Assembly: GCA_031279895.1 (NCBI GenBank)
Contig: JAITHR010000111.1
Location: 1 to 16,692 of the forward strand
DNA from: Spirochaetaceae bacterium
Lineage (GTDB): Bacteria > Spirochaetota > Spirochaetia > Treponematales > Breznakiellaceae
DNA length: 16,692 bases
Direction of reading: 5' to 3'
The position numbers and the translations under genes are program-made. A model generated the notes under the pieces. That model ran no database searches, was not told the DNA's origin, and saw nothing but the letters and a program-made list of their open reading frames with translations. Below are positions 6,606 to 12,538 of this stretch, one piece after another. How positions within the stretch are numbered: the stretch's first letter is position 1; the number at the start of each line of letters is the position of its first letter.

Positions 6606-7349
6606 ATGAATAAGTTAGGGAAAAACAAGATAATAATAAACGTTATCTTTATTGTTATAACCGCCGCTCTCTTTTTGGGAGCTGACGATAGTATAGTTTA
6701 TGTTACCAATTCAGGTAAAAAATATCATCGAGAAACCTGCGGCTCTCTCAGCCGCTCAAAAATCATGATACCTTTGGAAGACGCGATCCGTTCAAATTAC
6801 GAGCCTTGCGCACTTTGTAATCCACCGAAACGTTCAACAATATCAAGTGCTGAGGTGTCCTATCCGGCGAAAGAATTATATCGAGTAAATCAAGTAAATC
6901 TTACAAAAGTCAGAGACGCGCAAACTTCGCGTATGCTTCTTGTGGAAGTAGTAAGCCACATAGATGGGGACACAGTACGAGTACGCATAGAAAATCCTCC
7001 GTCTGACCTGAAATCAGTAGAAACTATCCGTATGCTTGGAGTAGATACCCCGGAAACAGTACACCCCACAAGACCTGTTGGGTACTTCGGCAAGGAAGCT
7101 AGCGATTTCACCAAAGAAAGGCTCTTTGGCAAACAGGTATATTTGGCTTTCGATTGGAATCTTCGGGATCGGTATGGCCGACTACTCGCCTACATTTACA
7201 CTCAAGAGGGACACTGTTTCAACGCCGTGCTTATCCAAGAAGGCTACGGTTATACCTATAGTTCCTACCCTTTTCAGTTTAGGGGTGAATTTGAAGCACT
7301 GGAACAAGCAGCCCAACAGGAAAAACGAGGATTATGGAGCCGCCGTTAA
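6606..7349 (+). CDS. exported thermonuclease (staphylococcal nuclease homologue)
   Basis: This 247-residue protein begins with a signal peptide or anchor (hydrophobic from about 9 to 25), so it should act outside the cytoplasmic membrane, cutting DNA or RNA. The C-terminal half is a complete SNase domain: HIDGDTVRV with Asp122, IRMLGVDTPETVHP with Arg142, Asp147 and Glu150, and RDRYGRLLAYIY with Asp188 and Arg192, matching the calcium-binding and catalytic residues of staphylococcal nuclease. The N-terminal part (about 30-74) has YVTNSGKKYHR, Cys45 and CALC (68-71), a small module often fused to SNase domains and probably zinc-binding. The start at 6606 follows GAGGG; an in-frame ATG at 6585 is the alternative. 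The open frame also extends back into the kinase gene, which is not credible. Confidence 0.9.
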   Translation: MNKLGKNKIIINVIFIVITAALFLGADDSIVYVTNSGKKYHRETCGSLSRSKIMIPLEDAIRSNYEPCALCNPPKRSTISSAEVSYPAKELYRVNQVNLTKVRDAQTSRMLLVEVVSHIDGDTVRVRIENPPSDLKSVETIRMLGVDTPETVHPTRPVGYFGKEASDFTKERLFGKQVYLAFDWNLRDRYGRLLAYIYTQEGHCFNAVLIQEGYGYTYSSYPFQFRGEFEALEQAAQQEKRGLWSRR

Positions 7350-7438
7350 TGGTTTTTACTTTATGTAGTCCTTTTAAAACTGGCCCCAACTTATAGAACA
7401 ACCCTGTCATTAACTTGATAAAAAAGAATCAAATTAAA

Positions 7439-7894
7439 TCAGGATAAATAAGTCAGATTGCCTGTTATAAAATGCCATAAGCCACCGAACTCCCATTCCT
7501 CAGCGCTCTTTACAAGCTGGACTTTGAATGGATTTTTGGTTGCAAAGGCTCTGAAAAATTCCCGTAATCCGTCGAGTATTTTAGAGAAAAAGCGGTCTCC
7601 CCAAACATGGCCTTTAATACCGTGCGCTTTGTTCCATGCGCGGGCGAACACGCCGAGCACCCATTGCATAATCCGCGAGAGATTCTCATCTGGCCCGGGC
7701 TGGATAATGAGGTGAATATGATTGCTCATAATGCGGAAATGGTGAACGGTGAAAGAGTATTTTTTCCTGGCTCGTTTCAACGTGAAAAGAAAGAGTTGCC
7801 GCATTGCAGAACAGAAGAAAATATTCTCTCCCCTATTTACCTTGGCAGTAACATGGTATACCGCGTTTCTTTTTAAGCGACGAGGTTTTCGCAC
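7439..7894 (-). CDS. RAYT / REP-associated Y1-type transposase homologue, catalytic Tyr apparently lost
   Basis: The protein is 151 residues from the GTG at 7894. It begins with RKPRRLKRNAVYHVTAKVNR, the usual RAYT N-terminus, followed by the HUH motif in MSNHIHLIIQP (His59, His61) and by RFFSKILDGLREFFRAF then ATKNPFKVQLV. Family members cut and rejoin single-stranded DNA at REP-type hairpins using a tyrosine four residues before the conserved Asn-Pro; here that residue is Phe117 (TTT). The frame is open 41 codons further upstream, but that extension is unlike the family, and AGGAGG six bases before the GTG fixes the start. The stop is near 7439 with no clear terminator. A CTCTGTCCC motif lies 131 bases upstream. 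It may be an inactive or domesticated copy. Confidence 0.85.
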   Translation of the reverse strand: MRKPRRLKRNAVYHVTAKVNRGENIFFCSAMRQLFLFTLKRARKKYSFTVHHFRIMSNHIHLIIQPGPDENLSRIMQWVLGVFARAWNKAHGIKGHVWGDRFFSKILDGLREFFRAFATKNPFKVQLVKSAEEWEFGGLWHFITGNLTYLS

Positions 7895-7900
7895 CGCTTG

Positions 7901-7906
7901 CCTCCT
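7901..7906 (-). promoter_or_regulatory. ribosome binding site fixing the RAYT start
   Basis: AGGAGG on the minus strand lies six bases before the GTG at 7894. This is the strongest Shine-Dalgarno site in the window, and it selects the GTG over the upstream ATG at 8017. Confidence 0.75.
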
Positions 7907-8024
7907 ATCTGCTATAAATACAACACCAAGGGTACGATTTGCTTTAATCTTGAATGATATTTTTTCTTGTTGCCCTGTCCTTTTTTCTCTTTCCCTTGCC
8001 GATTCATCCGTCTTCATAAATTTG

Positions 8025-8033
8025 CTCTGTCCC
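8025..8033. repeat. CTCTGTCCC motif upstream of the RAYT gene
   Basis: This copy of the dispersed motif lies in the 8018-8248 gap, 131 bases upstream of the RAYT start. The rest of the gap holds a candidate promoter and leader of the glycosyltransferase gene; I see no further gene. Confidence 0.7.
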
Positions 8034-8139
8034 TAATTTACCTACTTTAATGCTACTCTCTTTCTACTCCCACTCTTTGCCTTGCTATATATGTCCCGCG
8101 ATGGTATGCTGATATAACCCCAGCAAAGCGGAAAGACGT

Positions 8140-8168
8140 TTGGCGGTCTGGACAGACAGGCTTATATT
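8140..8168 (+). promoter_or_regulatory. candidate glycosyltransferase promoter
   Basis: TTGGCG (8140-8145), a 17-base spacer and TATATT (8163-8168) give a sigma-70-type promoter with four and five matching positions. Transcription would start near 8175, leaving a leader of about 74 bases. A weaker alternative is TTGCTA at 8082-8087 with TATGCT at 8105-8110, also spaced by 17. Confidence 0.5.
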
Positions 8169-8208
8169 ATCACAGGGAGGTTGGGATAACGCCCGCCGCG
8201 GGTTTCTT

Positions 8209-8228
8209 CCTCCGCGTAAAAACGGAGG
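8209..8228 (+). promoter_or_regulatory. leader hairpin covering a GGAGG
   Basis: CCTCCG and CGGAGG form a perfect 6-bp stem with an eight-base loop. The 3' arm is the only strong Shine-Dalgarno-like sequence before the glycosyltransferase start, yet it lies 20 bases from the ATG at 8249. It could modulate translation or be incidental. Confidence 0.35.
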
Positions 8229-8248
8229 TTTCCACGGCGAAATTTTCG

Positions 8249-9382
8249 ATGAAAATAGGTATCGATACCTTCGACTGCGAAGGCGGTAAAACGGCGGTTG
8301 GGGTTTATCTGACCCAATTCTTGAAAAAAATACCTCCTTCCGGTGACCACTTTGAATTATTCGGTTGGGATTCCGACCGTTTTACCTATGTCGCAGACGC
8401 TCCGGAGTTGGAATACATTTCCCGATGTCGTATCAATGGAAGAACCGCCAATTCCCTGTGGCATATTTTTAAGTATCCGCGATTTGCCCGCTGCCGAGCC
8501 TATGACGGATGCTTCTTTCCCGCCGCCCACAGGCAAATCCCCTCCCGCTCTCCCTGTCCTACTGTGGGAGTTGTTCACGATATGGCGGCTTATTGGGGAA
8601 CGAGAGAAACTCGTGAATCATTGGGGGCGGTTATCAGGATGGTGCTCCCCAACGCGCTAAGAAGGCTGGATCGCGTTATCGCCGTAAGCGGGTGGGTTAA
8701 ACAGGAGCTTATTAACATAGTTAAAGTTCGAGAATCTATAATTGAAGTTGTGCCTAACGGAATAGATCACGCGGTCTTTTATCCTCGTCCCTGTAATGAG
8801 AAAACGGTGATTCTTATTCAGCCCTTCAGCTTTCGACGTCCCTATATGCTCTGCATATCTCGAATTGAACATCCGGTAAAAAACCATATCAGGCTTATTC
8901 AGGCTTTTAATCTTTTTAAGGAACAGTCGAAATGTCCCCACCGGCTTATTCTTGCCGGATTCGATGACCATCAAGCGGAGAAAGTCAAAGAAGCGGCGGC
9001 GGATTCCCCGTTTCGGAACGATATATTTTTCACCGGCCATTTTCCCGCGAAGAGCCTCCCTGAGCTGTATGCCGGAGCGGATATGGTAGTGATCCCTTCT
9101 TTATACGAAGGCTTCGGCATGGGTGCGCTTGAGGCTATGGCTTCCGGGATTCCTGTTATCTGTGCCAGAGCCGCCAGTCTTCCAGAAACTGCGGGTACAG
9201 CGGCGCTCTATTTTGACCCCTACGATCCAGAGGATATGGCCGCCAGAATGGTAACGCTTGGTACCAATCGGGAGTTATATCAAAAATGTTCCAGACTGGG
9301 TCTTGAACAAGCGGCAAATTTTTCATGGGATATATGCGCCAAACGAACCTTGGCGATAATTCAGGAAACCACCGGAAAATAA
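8249..9382 (+). CDS. family 4 glycosyltransferase (GT-B fold)
   Basis: The 377-residue protein has the two-domain plan of GT4 retaining glycosyltransferases, which move a sugar from a nucleotide-sugar donor onto a glycan or lipid acceptor at the cytoplasmic face of the membrane. The N-terminal domain begins MKIGIDTF and includes GVVHDMAAYW and VIAVSGWVKQEL, typical acceptor-side motifs. The hinge VVPNGID (167-173) and LCISRIEHPVKNH lead into the donor domain, where YEGFGMGALEAMASGIPV carries the E-x7-E pair Glu287 and Glu295. Family consensus usually has Pro where Met291 stands. Start 8249 is the first ATG; no Shine-Dalgarno at normal distance. It is not in a recognisable polysaccharide cluster, so its product is unknown. 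Confidence 0.9.
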   Translation: MKIGIDTFDCEGGKTAVGVYLTQFLKKIPPSGDHFELFGWDSDRFTYVADAPELEYISRCRINGRTANSLWHIFKYPRFARCRAYDGCFFPAAHRQIPSRSPCPTVGVVHDMAAYWGTRETRESLGAVIRMVLPNALRRLDRVIAVSGWVKQELINIVKVRESIIEVVPNGIDHAVFYPRPCNEKTVILIQPFSFRRPYMLCISRIEHPVKNHIRLIQAFNLFKEQSKCPHRLILAGFDDHQAEKVKEAAADSPFRNDIFFTGHFPAKSLPELYAGADMVVIPSLYEGFGMGALEAMASGIPVICARAASLPETAGTAALYFDPYDPEDMAARMVTLGTNRELYQKCSRLGLEQAANFSWDICAKRTLAIIQETTGK

Positions 9383-9409
9383 CCTAAGACGGATATTTCA
9401 AGCAAGACA

Positions 9410-9480
9410 GGGACAGAGTAAATTGTGTGCCGCCGACAGGCTTTCCCTGACAGGCTTTCCCTCCGAATTACTCTGTCCCC
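9410..9480. repeat. 71-bp inverted-repeat element between convergent genes
   Basis: GGGACAGAGTAAATT (9410-9424) pairs with AATTACTCTGTCCCC (9466-9480); the outer twelve bases are perfect apart from one extra A. The middle contains two consecutive copies of GACAGGCTTTCCCT. The right arm overlaps the end of the pseudouridine synthase gene and supplies its stop codon. This is the clearest complete copy of the dispersed element in the window. Confidence 0.8.
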
Positions 9481-10133
9481 ATCTCTTGTCCCGTCTCTCT
9501 CCCCATCTTGAGATACCGATCCGGCCAGTCCGGCCAGGCAGTAACATCCAGCGGAAAGCCGCAGGCGTCTTTGGCGATAACAAGACGGAATGCGTGAAGC
9601 AGGATCCGTTTGAGTGCGCCGGCTTTACGAAGATCCCTGTTCAAAGCAAAATTTCCGTATTTGTCATCACCCAGAATAGGGTTTCCGATACGCGCCAAGT
9701 GCCGTCGGATTTGGTGCGTTCTGCCGGTGCCAATCTCAATCTCCAGCAGAGAAAAATCTCCGGTGCAAGAGAGTTTTCGATACTCGGTGTGCGCTTCCCG
9801 CTCCTTGCCGCGAATATTCAGCGCAAACCCTATGCTGCCGGCGACCTCAGGAGGACTGCCCGCGCATACCGCAAGGTATCGTTTGATTATTCCCGGTCCT
9901 CCGGCAAAAAGCGTCCCGAACCGAGCCGCCGCTTCCTTGTGTTTCGCCGCTAAAATGACGCCGGAAACGTCTTTGTCAAGCCGGTGAACCAGCAGGGGGC
10001 GGGGCGAGCGGATTTCGGCGAGTATCTTGTCAAGGGACAGACGAACCTCCGCGCCGCCCTGCACCGCAAGTCCCGCCGGTTTATTGCAAACAATACAGTG
10101 ATCGTTTTCAAAAAGTATGGGTACGCCTTTCAA
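9468..10133 (-). CDS. RluA-family RNA pseudouridine synthase
   Basis: The enzyme isomerises uridine to pseudouridine in rRNA or tRNA. With a TTG start at 10133 it has 221 residues. It begins with KGVPILFENDHCIVCNKPAG, the family N-terminus, then HRLDKDVSG (50-58) with catalytic Asp53, and EIEIGTGRTHQIRRHLARIG, the second conserved block. There is no S4 domain. The longest frame begins with the ATG at 10181, but that overlaps the ATG of the divergent gene and adds 16 residues outside the family pattern. AAGGA eight bases before the TTG supports the later start. The final codons, encoding MGTE and the stop, lie in the GGGACAGAG repeat at 9466-9480. Target uridine is not predictable. Confidence 0.88.
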   Translation of the reverse strand: MKGVPILFENDHCIVCNKPAGLAVQGGAEVRLSLDKILAEIRSPRPLLVHRLDKDVSGVILAAKHKEAAARFGTLFAGGPGIIKRYLAVCAGSPPEVAGSIGFALNIRGKEREAHTEYRKLSCTGDFSLLEIEIGTGRTHQIRRHLARIGNPILGDDKYGNFALNRDLRKAGALKRILLHAFRLVIAKDACGFPLDVTAWPDWPDRYLKMGRETGQEMGTE

Positions 10134-10179
10134 TACGAAATTCCTTCTTACTAGATAAAATTGTCGATGATATACTATC

Positions 10180-11328
10180 ATGGATAGTAAAAAAATTCTG
10201 GGATTACTTCCCTTGTATCTGGCTCTTTTTATGCAAAGCCCGCTTTTTTCAGCGCCGCTCCACTCCTCACGATGGGGGTTCTTGATCGATCTTCCCGAAG
10301 GGTACCGGTATACCGGCGGCGACGGAGAGAGCCGGTTCGCCTTTCAATCCCTGTCGGGCGCTCATTTCGATTTGCGCGTCTATCCGGCAAACGAATACCC
10401 TTCGATAAAAGCTTTGGCGGAAGATATACCGCGTCGTTTGAAAAATCAGGGGACAGTCGAGCTTTTTGAGTATCGTACCAAACAGGCGGCGCTTATAACC
10501 CTGCGCTTCCAAAACAGCGGGGACATTTCCGAGGGCTGGGGTCTCTGTATTGAGCTTGACCCGTCTGAAATCGGTAGGGGAAAACCGCTCCTCCTTGCCC
10601 TTGCCTACGGACAGGCGGGACGGGAAGATCTGCGGGCATTCCATCTTTCGGCGCTGGATTCCATCGCGCCGACGATAAGGGACAGACGGGCGCCGGGGCC
10701 GGTCATCGATCAGAAATATCCGCGGGGCCGGCTTACGTCTGTCCCCATAGCGGGACTTGAGGCTCGTGCTTTGGTCTATGAGCATGACGCCAAAGCCGCG
10801 CAGGCACTGGTAGATCGGGAGTTCGGTGTACTTAGCCACTACGCTTCGTCCCCGCTTTGGAAAGAAGCATGGACCCGTTTTTACCGGACGATCTATCGGG
10901 ATTCCTTTGACCGGCTGACCCACGTGGCGTTTGCGCTGGAGCGGCACTGGAACATTCCTTCAATACCCAATCGGGATCTGGCAGGCAAAGCGTTAAGCTG
11001 GGTGCAGTCGTTTGCCTATGAGCGGGATCTTATGGGCAGCGATTTCGTTAATCTGGTGAGCGCGGCCATTGAGGGCAGAGGGGACTGCGACAGTCGCTCC
11101 CTCCTTTGGGCGATTATTTTATCTCAGGCAAATATACCGACGGCGATTATGGTTTCCCACCACTACAGCCATGCGATGGGACTGGCGGACGTGCCCGGTA
11201 CCGGCGCGCATTTCACTTTCGCGGGAACATCATGGCTTGTGGCGGAGACTACTTCCCGCGTCGCGGTTGGCCTCATCAGCGCGGATATGAGCGAAAAAGC
11301 ACATTGGATCGGTATAGCCTTTGAATAA
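10180..11328 (+). CDS. secreted protein with C-terminal transglutaminase-like domain
   Basis: The 382-residue protein starts with a signal peptide (hydrophobic about 6-24, likely cleavage after FSA), so it is exported. Residues about 30-165 form an unrecognised domain rich in beta-type sequence; residues about 190-382 hold a transglutaminase-like papain-fold domain with RGDCDSRS (Cys303), SHHYSHAMG (His331) and WLVAETTS (Glu356 as the possible third member). Such domains can cleave or cross-link proteins; the actual reaction is unknown. Between the domains, residues about 167-189 are encoded by an inverted-repeat pair at 10679-10746. A TATACT box ends three bases before the ATG and there is no Shine-Dalgarno. 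It is divergent from the pseudouridine synthase gene. I do not know a named family for the whole protein. Confidence 0.78.
   Translation: MDSKKILGLLPLYLALFMQSPLFSAPLHSSRWGFLIDLPEGYRYTGGDGESRFAFQSLSGAHFDLRVYPANEYPSIKALAEDIPRRLKNQGTVELFEYRTKQAALITLRFQNSGDISEGWGLCIELDPSEIGRGKPLLLALAYGQAGREDLRAFHLSALDSIAPTIRDRRAPGPVIDQKYPRGRLTSVPIAGLEARALVYEHDAKAAQALVDREFGVLSHYASSPLWKEAWTRFYRTIYRDSFDRLTHVAFALERHWNIPSIPNRDLAGKALSWVQSFAYERDLMGSDFVNLVSAAIEGRGDCDSRSLLWAIILSQANIPTAIMVSHHYSHAMGLADVPGTGAHFTFAGTSWLVAETTSRVAVGLISADMSEKAHWIGIAFE
10679..10746. repeat. inverted-repeat pair inside the transglutaminase-like gene
   Basis: GGGACAGACG (10679-10688) and CGTCTGTCCC (10736-10745) are perfect 10-bp inverted arms 47 bases apart. 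Length and arm sequence resemble the intergenic GGGACAGAG elements at 5474-5536 and 9410-9480, with C replacing G or T near the inner end. It falls in the linker between the two protein domains and keeps the reading frame. Confidence 0.5.
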
Positions 11329-11348
11329 CGTATAAAACCTTTTGTACA

Positions 11349-11598
11349 AACCGTCGGAGACGGCGTGGTTCGGGGCCAGGCGCGGCGCGGTAAGCCTTTG
11401 GCGTGGGGTTTGGGGAGGCTGGCCTCCCCAGCCGCCGGAGGCAGCTAGTCAGTCGTCGCCCGCTTCGTCGCGGCATCAGGAAGCTTATGAAACAGCCGCC
11501 GTCTCCGACGGTTCCATAAACGTCTCGTGCAACGCCTCTAAGCTGACGTCGCCCGCTTCGTCGCGGTATCAGGACGCTTATGAAACAGCCGGAGGCTG
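11349..11598. repeat. direct and inverted repeats between convergent genes
   Basis: The 249-base gap between the convergent 10180-11328 and 11578-12444 genes contains no gene. A perfect 17-bp inverted repeat pairs 11349-11365 with 11497-11513. A 45-bp direct repeat occurs at 11454-11498 and 11547-11591 with two mismatches (period 93), its second copy running into the end of the PAP2-like gene. TGGGGAGGC and GCCTCCCCA (11411-11430) form a tight 9-bp palindrome. ACAGCCGGAGGCTG (11585-11598) recurs exactly at 16576-16589, beside the other minus-strand gene end. Confidence 0.7.
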
Positions 11599-12444
11599 CG
11601 CCGGCGGCATTTGGCGGAGAAAATCGAGGAGGGGATCTTCCCATGAAGACGCGGCGCTTCCCTCGGAGATAAAACGGTCGTACCGTTCCCCTATAAAGGC
11701 CGTAATACGCACACGGTCCGCCTGAGAGGGAATGTCCTCGTGGATAAAAAGCTCGGAAACAAAACACCGCGCCTCCTCTTGGGGAAAAAGGCGCGGGTCA
11801 AATCGGGTCATCATATAAAGCGACGCGGCCACGCAGTTTATGCTGTGCTGTTTCACGTAGAGAACCGATTCGGTAATCCGCAGGGCGCTCTCCCGTGCCT
11901 CCTCAATCTGGGACGAGAGCCGCTCCCCGCCCCCCATTGTCCGCACAATATCCCGAAACCGCGTGTACGTCAGGGTAACTACCAAGACGTGCAGGCTGGG
12001 AATACACATAAGGTGCGGATCGAAAAGATGTATCAGGAGAAACCGGCTGTTGGCAATGGAACGGGGGCGGAAGGTGGTGGACAGATTTCTCCGGTACACC
12101 TCGCCTGCAAGCCGGTATATCTCGGACATGGCGCTGATAAAATCCCGTACAGGACCGAAGGCCTCCTTGCGGTACGTCCGCAGGAGAAAACCCAAGGACC
12201 GCACCCAGAAAGAGATGAAGGTTAAGTATACTGTTACCTGTTTGGGCGTAAAGGGTATCGCCGCGTCGAGCGGGTGATCCGCCTGCGAAACCGGAATACG
12301 CCCCGGAAAAAGAGCCGCCCGGTATTGCCGGACGAAAAAATGAAAGAACATGGATCCGATACAGCGAAATCCCTCGCGCCTCAAGGACGGGACGCGCAAA
12401 ACGCGCAGTATCATTCGGACAATCGATTCGTCTGCCACACGCAT
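11578..12444 (-). CDS. PAP2-motif protein, possibly degenerate phosphatase
   Basis: I recognise only motifs in this 288-residue protein. CIPSLHV (147-153) matches the second phosphatase motif of PAP2-type lipid phosphatases, and LYVKQHSINCVAA (195-207) matches the third motif region, where the His is normally followed four residues later by Asp; here that position is Cys204. Hydrophobic stretches are few (about 69-88), fewer than in typical membrane PAP2 enzymes. The frame is open upstream to 12636, but that part is the antisense of the cbiET leader and its Glu/Lys tract, so the ATG at 12444 is chosen; a TAGAAT box lies seven bases before it. The C-terminal PPAQPPAVS and stop lie in repeat sequence. 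The gene is real by length and composition; its function is uncertain. Confidence 0.6.
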   Translation of the reverse strand: MRVADESIVRMILRVLRVPSLRREGFRCIGSMFFHFFVRQYRAALFPGRIPVSQADHPLDAAIPFTPKQVTVYLTFISFWVRSLGFLLRTYRKEAFGPVRDFISAMSEIYRLAGEVYRRNLSTTFRPRSIANSRFLLIHLFDPHLMCIPSLHVLVVTLTYTRFRDIVRTMGGGERLSSQIEEARESALRITESVLYVKQHSINCVAASLYMMTRFDPRLFPQEEARCFVSELFIHEDIPSQADRVRITAFIGERYDRFISEGSAASSWEDPLLDFLRQMPPAQPPAVS

Positions 12445-12451
12445 AGCGCCT

Positions 12452-12481
12452 ATTCTATCCAATCCGGCGCGTCCCGCGCAA
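12452..12481 (-). promoter_or_regulatory. candidate promoter of the PAP2-like gene
   Basis: On the minus strand TTGCGC (12481-12476), an 18-base spacer and TAGAAT (12457-12452) form a promoter with a good -10 box. The box ends seven bases before the ATG at 12444, mirroring the arrangement on the cbiET side of the same divergent region. Confidence 0.45.
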
Positions 12482-12526
12482 CCCGCCGGCGGTCCCCCGC
12501 GCTTGCGGAGGGCGCCGCCGGCGGGT
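12481..12526. repeat. 12-bp inverted repeat over the divergent promoter region
   Basis: ACCCGCCGGCGG (12481-12492) and CCGCCGGCGGGT (12515-12526) are perfect arms with a 22-base loop. The loop holds the -35-like TTGCGG of cbiET and the last base of the right arm is the first base of its TATAAT. It belongs to the GCCGGC-centred palindromes of this window and may also serve as an operator. Confidence 0.6.
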
Positions 12527-12531
12527 ATAAT
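12503..12531 (+). promoter_or_regulatory. cbiET promoter with perfect -10 box
   Basis: TTGCGG (12503-12508), a 17-base spacer and a perfect TATAAT (12526-12531) precede the cbiET ATG by seven bases. The transcription start would fall at or next to the A of the ATG at 12539, so the mRNA should be leaderless. Confidence 0.6.
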
Positions 12532-12538
12532 CGCAACT

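Noticed and set aside
6964..6976. GGGGACACAGTA in the nuclease gene as a member of the dispersed repeat family
   Set aside because: It has an altered core and encodes the conserved GDTV of the SNase active site, so the resemblance is chance.
7895..8017. Longer RAYT start at 8017
   Set aside because: The extra 41 residues are unlike the family and AGGAGG precedes the GTG at 7894.
8082..8110. TTGCTA-17-TATGCT as the main glycosyltransferase promoter
   Set aside because: The boxes match at only four of six positions each and a better promoter lies closer at 8140-8168.
12445..12538. Cobalamin riboswitch before cbiET
   Set aside because: The divergent gap is only 94 bases and already holds both promoters; there is no B12-box-like sequence, and the -10 box sits seven bases from the ATG.
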